Assembly: GCF_947495965.1 (NCBI RefSeq)
Contig: NZ_CANMBB010000003.1
Location: forward strand, 277,404 to 341,403
DNA length: 64,000 nt
DNA from: an uncultured Maribacter sp.
GTDB taxonomy: Bacteria; Bacteroidota; Bacteroidia; Flavobacteriales; Flavobacteriaceae
Direction: 5' to 3'
Shown: one piece after another, positions 1 through 8,211 of the stretch
Layout of the letters: the number at the start of each line of letters is the position of its first letter
How positions within the stretch are numbered: the first letter of the stretch is position 1
Made by a program: the position numbers and the translations under genes
The notes under the pieces: generated by a model
The model's input: the letters and a program-made list of their open reading frames with translations, nothing else
What the model was told of the DNA's origin: nothing
Database searches by the model: none

Positions 1-1
1 T

Positions 2-703
2 GGTCTTATTCTTATAGGGTTAGCAAGATGTATAGCCATGGTATTAGTTTGGAATGATTTAGCAGAAGGCAGTAGTGAATATGGAGCTGGTTTAGTAGCT
101 TTAAATAGTATTTTTCAAGTTTTTGCTTACAGTTTTTATGCTTGGTTATTTATTACCGTGCTACCGCCATACTTTGGTTTTGAAGGTGTCATTGTAAATA
201 TATCTATTGGTACTATAGCAGAAAGTGTTGCTATATACCTAGGCATACCTTTTGCATTAGGAATACTAAGCAGAGTACTACTTGTAAAAGTTAAAGGAGA
301 AAAATGGTATACCCAAAAATTTATTCCTACAATTTCTCCATTAACATTAATTTCTTTACTGTTTACAATAGTTCTTATGTTTTCTCTAAAAGGAGAATTA
401 ATATTAGAAATTCCTTTAGATGTGTTACGCATAGCCGTGCCGTTAGTTATTTATTTTGTATTAATGTTTGGTATAGCTTTTTTTGTGAGTAAGCTTGTTG
501 GTGCTAATTATTCCAAAAATGCAGCTATTTCTTTTACCGCTGCTGGTAATAACTTTGAACTTGCTATAGCTGTTGCCATCGCTGTTTTTGGTTTAAATTC
601 TGACCAAGCGTTTACAGGAGTTATTGGCCCTTTAATAGAAGTTCCTGCATTAATTTTGCTTGTAAAAGTGGCATATAAATTAAGAAAAAGAGTATACTCC
701 TAA
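2..703 (+). CDS. acr3: ACR3-type arsenite efflux permease, 3' part
   Basis: The reading frame is open from the left edge, so the N-terminus lies outside the window; about 233 residues remain of a family usually near 350. ACR3 permeases of the bile/arsenite/riboflavin transporter superfamily expel As(III) across the inner membrane. Visible are the segment [16 protein letters not shown], with the Cys that is conserved in ACR3, several long hydrophobic helices, and a late helix with [13 protein letters not shown] that carries the conserved Glu. The first in-frame ATG at 38 is internal to the family alignment and is not the true start. No arsR or arsC gene is visible downstream; the next gene is an unrelated sensor kinase with its own promoter. 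Confidence 0.9.
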   Translation, partial: GLILIGLARCIAMVLVWNDLAEGSSEYGAGLVALNSIFQVFAYSFYAWLFITVLPPYFGFEGVIVNISIGTIAESVAIYLGIPFALGILSRVLLVKVKGEKWYTQKFIPTISPLTLISLLFTIVLMFSLKGELILEIPLDVLRIAVPLVIYFVLMFGIAFFVSKLVGANYSKNAAISFTAAGNNFELAIAVAIAVFGLNSDQAFTGVIGPLIEVPALILLVKVAYKLRKRVYS

Positions 704-757
704 AGTATTCTTTTTCTTAATTTATTTTTTTCTTGTAAATTAAAAGATATATTACAA

Positions 758-765
758 TAACTTTG
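758..765 (+). promoter_or_regulatory. -7 box TAACTTTG
   Basis: Matches the Bacteroidetes primary-sigma -7 consensus TAnnTTTG. A TTG at 733-735 lies 22 nt upstream, slightly beyond the usual 19-21 spacing for a -33 element. It would drive the kinase at 847 with a leader of about 75 nt. Confidence 0.5.
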
Positions 766-846
766 TGCGTATTATCCCCTAAAAAAGATAAGAAAAGGTA
801 AAACAAATCTTATATTAATAGTATTAATAAGTCTTAAGGTTTACTA

Positions 847-2046
847 ATGATAACAGCTCCTAACTATGTTAATGAAGAAGAAAGGTTAAAAACCTTAAGA
901 TCATACAAAATACTAGACACCCCTAACGAAGTACAGTATGATAGTCTTACCCAAATAGCTGCAGAAATATGCGAAACCCCTATTTCTTTTATAAACTTTG
1001 TTGATAAAGATAGAGTATGGTCAAAATCTAATTATGGTTTAGAAGTAACAGAAGCTCCAAGAGCTGACACATTTTGTACGCATGTTATTGATTTTAAAAA
1101 TGGTGCCTTTGTTATCCCAGATGCTACTAAAGATAAACGCTTTAAAAACAACCCCTTTGTACTTAATTTTCCTAATATAATTTTCTACGCTTCCTACCCT
1201 ATAACCAATAAAAAAGGAATAACCATTGGTAACCTTTGCGTTGTAGATACTATACCAAGAGAACTTACAAAAACACAACTTAACTTAATTAAAGTTCTTG
1301 CAAACCAAGCAATGAATTTATTAGAGTGCCATAAAAACAAAGAAAAAAATAAGGTTTTAGAAGAAAAAAATAAAGAACTAGAAAAGTTTGCATACGTAGC
1401 TGCGCATGACTTAAAATCTCCATTAAATAACATATATTCTTTGTCTTGTATATTGGCAGATATGTATACAGATAAGTTAGGAAAAGAAGGTGTTACGATT
1501 GTAAATCATATTATAAGTTCATCTAATAACTTAAAAAAGTTAATTAATGACGTTTTAGACTACAGTAAAGATTCTTCGATTTTAAAAAATAGCTGCTCAG
1601 ATATCAACATCCTTAACTTACAAAATGAATTAGTAGATTTATTTTGTATTGACAAATCTATCTCCTTAAAAATTGAATCTGACCTAACAAGTATCCACAC
1701 AAATTATACAGCTTTAAATCAAATTTTACAAAACCTTATAGACAACGCAATAAAATATAATGATAAAGACACCGTTAAAATTAAAATTGGTGTTAATGAA
1801 GATAAAGAAAAATATCACTTTTACGTTAAGGATAATGGTCCAGGCATTACACCTAGTAAACAACAAAAAATATTTAACATTTTTCAGACAGCAACAAGCA
1901 AAGATAAATATGGAAATTCCGGTCATGGTATTGGCCTGGCTACCGTAAAAAAATTAATACAACAAATGGATGGTGAAATTTCCTTAGAATCTACCAAAGA
2001 AATTGGCAGTAAATTTGTATTTAGTTTTAATAAAATATTAAAATAA
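847..2046 (+). CDS. GAF-domain sensor histidine kinase, first of a tandem pair
   Basis: A soluble 399-residue histidine kinase with no signal peptide or membrane helix. Residues about 20-160 form a GAF domain, 175-240 a HisKA dimerisation domain with phospho-acceptor His187 in FAYVAAHDLKSPLNN, and 285-399 the ATPase domain with N-box NLIDNAIKYND, G1 box DNGPGI and G2 box HGIGLAT. It would autophosphorylate in the cytoplasm in response to a ligand or redox signal at the GAF domain; the ligand cannot be read from sequence. No response regulator is adjacent, so its partner is encoded elsewhere. It is closely similar over its whole length to the next gene and probably arose with it by tandem duplication. 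Confidence 0.93.
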   Translation: MITAPNYVNEEERLKTLRSYKILDTPNEVQYDSLTQIAAEICETPISFINFVDKDRVWSKSNYGLEVTEAPRADTFCTHVIDFKNGAFVIPDATKDKRFKNNPFVLNFPNIIFYASYPITNKKGITIGNLCVVDTIPRELTKTQLNLIKVLANQAMNLLECHKNKEKNKVLEEKNKELEKFAYVAAHDLKSPLNNIYSLSCILADMYTDKLGKEGVTIVNHIISSSNNLKKLINDVLDYSKDSSILKNSCSDINILNLQNELVDLFCIDKSISLKIESDLTSIHTNYTALNQILQNLIDNAIKYNDKDTVKIKIGVNEDKEKYHFYVKDNGPGITPSKQQKIFNIFQTATSKDKYGNSGHGIGLATVKKLIQQMDGEISLESTKEIGSKFVFSFNKILK

Positions 2047-2260
2047 AGCTACTCCTATTTAGCACTTTTTCCCTTTTCCAAACACAATACCTCTGACTCT
2101 CTAGTAAAGGTTATATAGCATTATAAACTATAAAAATTAAACTAAAAATAAATTAGTTAATTCTATTAACATTTTAAAAAATACTTTATCCTAAAAATTG
2201 TCGTTATATGCTAATACGTAATGTATTTCTTACATTTCACATTTAAAAATAATAAGGGTA

Positions 2261-3505
2261 ATGATAGCACCAATAGAACATTTATATGAAAAAGAGCGTT
2301 TAAATGCTTTAAAATCTTACGAAGTTTTAGACACGCTTCCAGAAGAAGACTATGACAATCTAACCAAGATTGCGGCTCAAATTTGTGGCACTCCTATCTC
2401 TTTAGTAAGTCTATTAGATGAAACTAGACAATGGTTTAAATCTAGACATGGTATAGATGCTACAGAAACCCCTAGAGAATTAGCTTTTTGCGCTCATGCA
2501 ATAAATTCTGAGGACGAAATTTTTAATATAAAAGATGCTAGAGAAGATGAAAGGTTTAAAGACAACCCTTTAGTTATAAAGGATCCTAATGTAATTTTCT
2601 ATGCAGGTGTTCCTCTTACTAATGATGAGGGGCTTCCTGTTGGAACTCTATGCGTTATAGATCATAAACCAAGAACTTTAACTCAAACGCAAAAAGATTC
2701 TTTAAAAGCTTTGTCTAAACATGTCATGAATCTTTTAGAGCTTAGAAAAAATAAAATCTTATTGGAAGACTCTAATAAGGAATTAGCTATAAAGAATACC
2801 GAATTAGAAAATTTTGCATACACAACCGCTCATGATTTAAAAGCTCCATTAAATAATATTTCTTCCATGTCTGAACTAGTTATAGAAAGCTATTCGGACA
2901 AGTTAGAGGAAGATGGTTCTATAATGCTTGGTTTTATTAAAACATCCTCTGATAAATTAAAAAAATTGATTGATAGTTTATTAAATTACAGTAAAACCTC
3001 TTCCCTATTACACTCAGAACGTACAACTGTTAATATTACTACGATAGTAGAAGACTTACAAACTTTATATGCCTTTGAAAGCTCTGTAAATTTATTAGCA
3101 AAAACCAATTTAAAAACCATAACTATTAATAAAACTGCACTAGATCAAATTTTAATTAATTTGGTAGGAAATGCAATAAAATACGGTAATAAAGACGATT
3201 TAGAAATAATAATAGGAGTTTCTGAAAGCAAAGAAAATTATCATTTTTATGTACAAGATAATGGTCCTGGTATAGCTCTTAACCTACATGACAAAATATT
3301 TGAAATTTTTAAAACAGTAGGTGTAAAAGATAAATATGGCCAACAAGGAACTGGAATAGGTTTAGCTACCGTAAAGAAAATAGTTGAAAAACTGGGAGGA
3401 ACAATTTCTGTTGAATCAGAAGAAGGTAAAGGTGCAAAATTTATTTTTAACATTACAAAAGATACAATTCCAAATATTCCGTTAGTAAAAGAAGCTGCTC
3501 TTTAA
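2261..3505 (+). CDS. GAF-domain sensor histidine kinase, second of a tandem pair
   Basis: 414 residues with the same architecture as its upstream neighbour: GAF about 20-160, HisKA with His191 in FAYTTAHDLKAPLNN, then an ATPase domain with N-box NLVGNAIKYGN, DNGPGI and GTGIGLAT. It differs from its twin by a longer linker before the His box (one extra turn of ELAIKNTELEN) and about 15 extra C-terminal residues. The 214-nt gap upstream contains no gene and no evident terminator, so it may be co-transcribed with or separate from the first kinase. Its stop overlaps the convergent nitronate monooxygenase gene by 4 nt. It is an orphan kinase with no regulator nearby. Confidence 0.93.
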   Translation: MIAPIEHLYEKERLNALKSYEVLDTLPEEDYDNLTKIAAQICGTPISLVSLLDETRQWFKSRHGIDATETPRELAFCAHAINSEDEIFNIKDAREDERFKDNPLVIKDPNVIFYAGVPLTNDEGLPVGTLCVIDHKPRTLTQTQKDSLKALSKHVMNLLELRKNKILLEDSNKELAIKNTELENFAYTTAHDLKAPLNNISSMSELVIESYSDKLEEDGSIMLGFIKTSSDKLKKLIDSLLNYSKTSSLLHSERTTVNITTIVEDLQTLYAFESSVNLLAKTNLKTITINKTALDQILINLVGNAIKYGNKDDLEIIIGVSESKENYHFYVQDNGPGIALNLHDKIFEIFKTVGVKDKYGQQGTGIGLATVKKIVEKLGGTISVESEEGKGAKFIFNITKDTIPNIPLVKEAAL

Positions 3506-4443
3506 TACGTAGAGACTTTAGATTTTGTCTCCTTAAATTGTTGCATCATATCTTCTATAATTTCTTTTGCAGGTTTTATATCTGAAATTAAAGCAGATAC
3601 TTGCCCTATCTCTAATTCTCCCTCATCCATATCCCCTTCAAACATTCCTTTTTTGGCTCTTGCCCTCCCTAATAATTCTTTAAGTTCCTCAACAGAAGCT
3701 CCAGATTTATAGGCATTTTGAATATCCTGATAAAATTTATTATTTAATAAACGAACAGGAGCTAATTCTTTCAAAGTCAATTTAGTATCACCTTCCATAG
3801 CATTTACTACCATTTCTTTAAAGCGCATATGAGAAGAAGCCTCTGTAGATGCAACAAACCTACTTCCTATCTGTACAGCATCTGCCCCTAAAACCATAAC
3901 TGCTAACATTGCATTTCCGGTAGCTATACCTCCTGCAGCTATGATTGGTATTTTTATATGTTGTTTAATTAATGGAATTAATGTTAATGTAGTAGATTCA
4001 TCCCTTCCATTATGCCCACCGGCCTCAAAACCTTCTGCAACTATAGCATCTACCCCAGCTTCTTCTGCTTTTAGAGCAAATTTTAAACTACTTACAACAT
4101 GTACAACTATTATACCTTGAGATTTAAGTTTAGATGTCCAAACTTTAGGATTCCCGGCAGAGGTAATCACAATCTTAACCCCAAGTTCTATTACTATATT
4201 TATTATTTCCTCTAAATCTGGGTATAACATAGGAATATTAACCGCAAATGGTTTATTGGTAGCCTCTTGGCACTTAAGAATGTGTTCTCTTAACACATTA
4301 GGATACATACTACCCGCCCCAATAACTCCTAAACCACCTGCATTAGATACTGCAGACGCCAATCGCCAACCACTTGCCCATATCATTCCGCCCTGAATAA
4401 TAGGATGTTCTATTCCAAATAACTTTAATACTTTATTTTTCAT
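3502..4443 (-). CDS. nitronate monooxygenase family flavoprotein (2-nitropropane dioxygenase-like)
   Basis: A 313-residue TIM-barrel FMN protein of the NPD/nitronate monooxygenase family, which also includes FabK-type enoyl reductases. Seen are the N-terminal IIQGGMIWASGWRLASAV, the phosphate-binding PIIAAGGIATG and the AGGHNGRDES segment around residue 142, all typical of the family. Members oxidise alkyl nitronates using FMN and oxygen; the true substrate here is unknown, and a FabK-like role cannot be excluded by eye. It follows mnmA by 23 nt on the same strand and is probably co-transcribed. It converges on the second GAF kinase, with the stop codons overlapping. Confidence 0.85.
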   Translation of the reverse strand: MKNKVLKLFGIEHPIIQGGMIWASGWRLASAVSNAGGLGVIGAGSMYPNVLREHILKCQEATNKPFAVNIPMLYPDLEEIINIVIELGVKIVITSAGNPKVWTSKLKSQGIIVVHVVSSLKFALKAEEAGVDAIVAEGFEAGGHNGRDESTTLTLIPLIKQHIKIPIIAAGGIATGNAMLAVMVLGADAVQIGSRFVASTEASSHMRFKEMVVNAMEGDTKLTLKELAPVRLLNNKFYQDIQNAYKSGASVEELKELLGRARAKKGMFEGDMDEGELEIGQVSALISDIKPAKEIIEDMMQQFKETKSKVSTY

Positions 4444-4466
4444 ACCTCAAAATAAGAATAATAAAA

Positions 4467-5657
4467 TTATGCTATAACTCCGGAACCTAACAACTCATCT
4501 TCTACATACCAAGCTACAAATTGCCCTTCCGTAATTGCAGATTGGGGTTCTATAAAGTCTACATATAAACCATTTCTAGTTTTTACAACAGTAGCATCTT
4601 CTAAAGCTTGTCTATACCTAATTCGAGCTTTAACTTTTAATGATTCTCCTGTTTTTAAAGACAAATCTGGTCTTACCCAATGCGTCTCTTCATTGGATAC
4701 AAAAAGAGTATTTCTATATAAACCTGGGTGACTTTTTCCTTGCCCTGTATATATTACATTTTCTTCTACATCTGTATCAATTACAAATAATGGTTCTTTT
4801 GTTCCTCCTACATTTAAACCTTTTCTTTGTCCTTTTGTAAAATAATGTGCTCCTTGATGCTCCCCTACTTTTTTCCCTTCAGAAACAGCATATATTGGCT
4901 TTTCTGAAGAAAAATATAATTTATCTTCCTCACTATTAAAACCAGCAACTTCTCGTGTATAAAAAGGATGTGTATTTGGTATTTCTACAATAATTCCTTT
5001 TTTAGGTTTTAGTTTTTGTTGTAAAAAATCGGGCAATCTTACTTTACCAATAAAACATAATCCTTGGGAATCTTTTTTATCCGCAGTAATTAAATTCATT
5101 TTTGTAGCAATTTCTCTAACCTCTGGCTTTTGCAGCTCCCCTATAGGAAACAATGTCTTAGATAATTGTTCTTGAGATAATTGACATAAAAAATAGGATT
5201 GGTCTTTATTTTGATCCTCCCCTGCTAAAAGCTGATATGTTTCTGTACCATCATTATTTTGTATAGTTCCTTTTCTACAATAATGGCCTGTAGCAACATA
5301 GTCTGCACCAAGTTGCATTGCTATTTTCATAAAAACATCAAACTTAATTTCTCTATTACAAAGTACATCTGGGTTTGGCGTTCTCCCCATTTCATACTCA
5401 CGAAACATATAATCTACAATACGCTCTTTATATTCCTCACTTAGATCTACTGTCTGAAAAGGTATTCCTAACTTTTCCGCAACAATTAATGCATCATTAC
5501 TATCTTCTAACCATGGACATTCTTCTGATATTGTAACAGAATCATCATGCCAATTTTTCATAAAAAGGCCTATAACATCATATCCCTGCTCCTTAAGAAG
5601 GTATGCAGCAACACTCGAATCTACTCCACCAGAAAGGCCTACAACTACTTTTTTCAT
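4467..5657 (-). CDS. mnmA: tRNA-specific 2-thiouridylase MnmA
   Basis: A 396-residue enzyme that makes the s2U of mnm5s2U34 in tRNA-Lys, -Glu and -Gln, using ATP and sulfur relayed from IscS. The PP-loop GLSGGVDSS at residues 7-15 binds ATP. The two catalytic cysteines are Cys100 in [12 protein letters not shown] and Cys201 in DSQGLCFIG. Length is slightly above the usual 360-380. ATG at 5657 is preceded by a -7 box at 5678-5685. It is first gene of a likely two-gene operon with the nitronate monooxygenase gene. Confidence 0.97.
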   Translation of the reverse strand: MKKVVVGLSGGVDSSVAAYLLKEQGYDVIGLFMKNWHDDSVTISEECPWLEDSNDALIVAEKLGIPFQTVDLSEEYKERIVDYMFREYEMGRTPNPDVLCNREIKFDVFMKIAMQLGADYVATGHYCRKGTIQNNDGTETYQLLAGEDQNKDQSYFLCQLSQEQLSKTLFPIGELQKPEVREIATKMNLITADKKDSQGLCFIGKVRLPDFLQQKLKPKKGIIVEIPNTHPFYTREVAGFNSEEDKLYFSSEKPIYAVSEGKKVGEHQGAHYFTKGQRKGLNVGGTKEPLFVIDTDVEENVIYTGQGKSHPGLYRNTLFVSNEETHWVRPDLSLKTGESLKVKARIRYRQALEDATVVKTRNGLYVDFIEPQSAITEGQFVAWYVEDELLGSGVIA

Positions 5658-5677
5658 TCTAAAAATTATATAGCCTA

Positions 5678-5685
5678 CAAAAATA
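5678..5685 (-). promoter_or_regulatory. -7 box TATTTTTG for mnmA
   Basis: On the minus strand this reads TATTTTTG, 20 nt upstream of the mnmA ATG, and matches TAnnTTTG. A second partial match, TAATTTTG, directly abuts it at 5686-5693. Confidence 0.55.
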
Positions 5686-5755
5686 CAAAATTACCTTGTT
5701 AGCAGCTTCAAATTTAAATTTCTCTTCAAAAATTATGTTTTGTTTAATTTTTTTA

Positions 5756-5772
5756 TATATTTGTTAAACAAA
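5756..5772 (+). promoter_or_regulatory. possible -7 box TATATTTG overlapping an inverted repeat
   Basis: TATATTTG at 5756-5763 matches the Bacteroidetes -7 consensus and overlaps the near-palindrome TTTGTT-A-AACAAA at 5760-5772. No well-spaced -33 element is seen. If used, the fasciclin gene would have a leader of about 120 nt containing the hairpin at 5805-5845. Confidence 0.35.
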
Positions 5773-5804
5773 ATAAATACTGTCTTATATCATCTATATT
5801 ATTA

Positions 5805-5845
5805 ATAAACAATACTTTATATAATTTAAATAAAATATTGTTTAT
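5805..5845 (+). repeat. 41-nt imperfect palindrome upstream of the fasciclin gene
   Basis: Arms ATAAACAATA (5805-5814) and TATTGTTTAT (5836-5845) are perfectly complementary. Inside them, after one C/A mismatch, a second stem TTTAT (5816-5820)/ATAAA (5830-5834) continues around a 9-nt loop. It may be an operator or an mRNA leader structure; its weak A/T pairing favours a DNA-binding site. Confidence 0.5.
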
Positions 5846-5888
5846 ATATTTAATATAAAAACTGAACAAATTAATTAAAATTTAAGCC

Positions 5889-7880
5889 ATGAAAAAACTA
5901 TTAAAAATGAAACGTTTCTTATTACTATCATGTTTTTGTATTGCACTTTTTTCTTGTGACAAAAACGATGATACACCAGAAGAAAAACCAACAGAACTTA
6001 ACATTACTGCAACTGCACAAGCAACAGAATCTCTAAGCTCTTTAGTTGCTGCTCTAATACAGGCCGATGCAGGCTTAGTTGAAGCTCTAGCCAATGAAAA
6101 TGCTACCTTTACTGTTTTTGCGCCAACTAATGATGCTTTTACTACCCTATTAGGAAATTTAGATGATTTTGATTCTTTGGAAGATTTTGATACGGAAGAA
6201 GAAAAAGCTCTACTTACTCAAATTCTTAAATATCATGTTGTTGCTGATATTGCTGCAAAATCTACAGATCTAAGTGATGGCCAAATGATTACTACATTGC
6301 AAGAGGAAGATGTAACTATTGCTCTAGAATCTTCTTCAGTTAAGATAAAAGATAAAACAGCTACAGACGCTACTGTTACTGCAGCAGATGTAATTGCTAC
6401 CAATGGCGTTGTACATCTTATAGATAAAGTACTTTTGCCACAAGCAGTTATTGACGCCATTAATTCTCCTGGCAACTTAGTGAGTATTGTCATTGAAACT
6501 GAGCCACTTTCCCTATTAAAAGATGCTGTAATAAAAGCTGATTTAGTAGAAACTTTATCTAGTGAAGGTCCTTTCACTGTATTTGCACCAACAAATGATG
6601 CTTTTGTAGCATTATTAGAGGTTCTTGGGGATGATTATAATAGTTTAGACGATTTTGATACGGAAGAAGAAATTAATTTATTAAAAAACATTCTTCTTTT
6701 TCATGTAATACCAAATGCTACAGTAAAAGCAGGAGATTTAACTGCAGGAGAAGTAGGAACTGCATTCACAAACAACTCTATTAGTATTATAGATAACCAA
6801 GGAACTTTTGTTATAGGAGATGCATCTGATGTTAATACAAATATAACTGGCACAGATATTATAGCTTCAAACGGAGTAGCACACACCATAGATAAAGTTC
6901 TTTTACCGCAAGCAGCTATAGATTTTGTTACAAATTTAAATTTAAAAACAATAGTAGAATTAGCTGTTGCTACAAACGACTTAAGTGTTCTTGTTAGCAC
7001 TTTGCAACAAGCAGATGCTGGTCTTGTTGAAACCTTGTCTGGAGATGGACCATTTACTGTTTTTGCACCAACAAATGATGCTTTTGTTGCATTATTAGAA
7101 AGTTTAGGAGATGAATATAATGCTGTAAGCGATTTTGATACAGATGAAGAAAAAGCTTTACTTGTAAAAATTCTTACCTATCATGTAATTGGTAACACTA
7201 CTGCCTTATCTACAGATTTATCTGATAATCAAGAAATTACAACTTTACAATCTGAAAAAATTACAATTAGTTTAACTGGTGGCGTTTATATTACTGATGC
7301 AACAGATACTCCCGCACAAGTAACAGCTGCAGATGTTATTGCTAGTAACGGTGTTGTTCATATTATTGATAAGGTTTTATTGCCACAAGAAGTTTTAGAT
7401 ATACTTAATCCAAATATTGTAGGAACAGCACAAAGCGTTCCAGATTTAAGCCTTTTAGTGGAAGCTCTTATACAAGCTGATGCTGGTTTAGTTGAAACTC
7501 TTAGTGGAGATGGACCATTTACAGTATTTGCTCCAACTAATGCAGCTTTTGCTAGTCTTTTAGACATTTTAGGCAATGATTATAATAGTTTAGCAGATTT
7601 TGATACGGAAGAAGAAAAAGCTTTACTAGCTAAAATACTTACCTATCATGTTGTTTCTGGTGCTGCTGTAGAATCCTCAAGTTTAACTAACCAACAAGAA
7701 ATAATTCCTATACAAGGAGAATCCATTTTTGCATTAGTTGGTAATGGTGTAGCGTTACAAGATAAAACATCCACAGATGCAAATGTTACCACAGCTGATG
7801 TTATGACAAGTAATGGTATTGTTCATATAATAGACAAAGTCCTATTACCAAAAGAAGCACTAGATGCTTTAGGACATTAA
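5889..7880 (+). CDS. surface lipoprotein with four fasciclin (FAS1) domains
   Basis: 663 residues. The lipoprotein signal ends in lipobox LFSC with Cys23, so it is probably anchored to an outer or inner membrane leaflet. Four FAS1 domains follow at about residues 38-186, 197-342, 355-500 and 507-655, each with the TVFAPTNAAF-like H1 motif, a YHV or FHV segment and a terminal VxHxIDKVLLP motif. FAS1 domains mediate adhesion or carbohydrate and protein contacts at the surface. Domains 2 and 3 share long stretches of almost identical DNA, which suggests recent internal duplication. ATG 5889 was taken as the start; an ATG seven codons in would give an equally good signal peptide. It is monocistronic, ending at a terminator. 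Confidence 0.93.
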   Translation: MKKLLKMKRFLLLSCFCIALFSCDKNDDTPEEKPTELNITATAQATESLSSLVAALIQADAGLVEALANENATFTVFAPTNDAFTTLLGNLDDFDSLEDFDTEEEKALLTQILKYHVVADIAAKSTDLSDGQMITTLQEEDVTIALESSSVKIKDKTATDATVTAADVIATNGVVHLIDKVLLPQAVIDAINSPGNLVSIVIETEPLSLLKDAVIKADLVETLSSEGPFTVFAPTNDAFVALLEVLGDDYNSLDDFDTEEEINLLKNILLFHVIPNATVKAGDLTAGEVGTAFTNNSISIIDNQGTFVIGDASDVNTNITGTDIIASNGVAHTIDKVLLPQAAIDFVTNLNLKTIVELAVATNDLSVLVSTLQQADAGLVETLSGDGPFTVFAPTNDAFVALLESLGDEYNAVSDFDTDEEKALLVKILTYHVIGNTTALSTDLSDNQEITTLQSEKITISLTGGVYITDATDTPAQVTAADVIASNGVVHIIDKVLLPQEVLDILNPNIVGTAQSVPDLSLLVEALIQADAGLVETLSGDGPFTVFAPTNAAFASLLDILGNDYNSLADFDTEEEKALLAKILTYHVVSGAAVESSSLTNQQEIIPIQGESIFALVGNGVALQDKTSTDANVTTADVMTSNGIVHIIDKVLLPKEALDALGH

Positions 7881-7924
7881 GAGTCCCCGAGATATTAACT
7901 AAGTATAGTTTATATTTCGCTTTT

Positions 7925-7975
7925 AGAATCCCTTTTCATTACTATTCTATAGTTATGTGAGGGATTCTTTTTGTT
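7925..7975 (+). terminator. terminator of the fasciclin gene
   Basis: Inverted repeat AGAATCCCT (7925-7933)/AGGGATTCT (7960-7968) with a long 26-nt loop, followed by TTTTTG. It is 44 nt after the stop codon. Confidence 0.65.
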
Positions 7976-8156
7976 TAAAAAACAAAAATGTAAGAAAAAA
8001 CTTTCTATAATAATTTAATTTTTATTCCTTAAAAAAGTTAAACAACATACCAAGAACCTTTAGCATACAAAATCACCTATTTTACAACTAATACTTTTTA
8101 AAGCTTTAAAAGGGTTGCATCTTTGAAATCCCAAATCTTACCATAGACTTTTAACA

Positions 8157-8195
8157 AAAAAAGGCTCCTACTAAAATAGAAGCCTTTTTTTTTTT
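8157..8195 (-). terminator. rho-independent terminator downstream of yidC, possibly bidirectional
   Basis: AAAAAAGGCT (8157-8166) pairs with AGCCTTTTTT (8181-8190). A-runs and T-runs flank it on both sides, so it can work for yidC and for readthrough from the convergent fasciclin gene. Confidence 0.8.
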
Positions 8196-8211
8196 ATGTG
8201 TTACAGCCTTA

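Larger units (their letters stand above)
7881..8211. other. 331-nt intergenic region between convergent genes
   Basis: It lies between the 3' ends of the fasciclin gene and yidC. It contains the two terminator hairpins listed separately. The AT-rich stretch between them (about 7976-8156) shows no reading frame with a plausible start, no tRNA-like fold and no repeat that I can support. Confidence 0.6.

Noticed and set aside
847..3505. The GAF kinases as phytochromes
   Set aside because: There is no PHY domain and no bilin-binding Cys context.
6233..7576. Minus-strand frames opposite the fasciclin gene
   Set aside because: Antisense shadows repeated with the FAS1 repeats; no start context.
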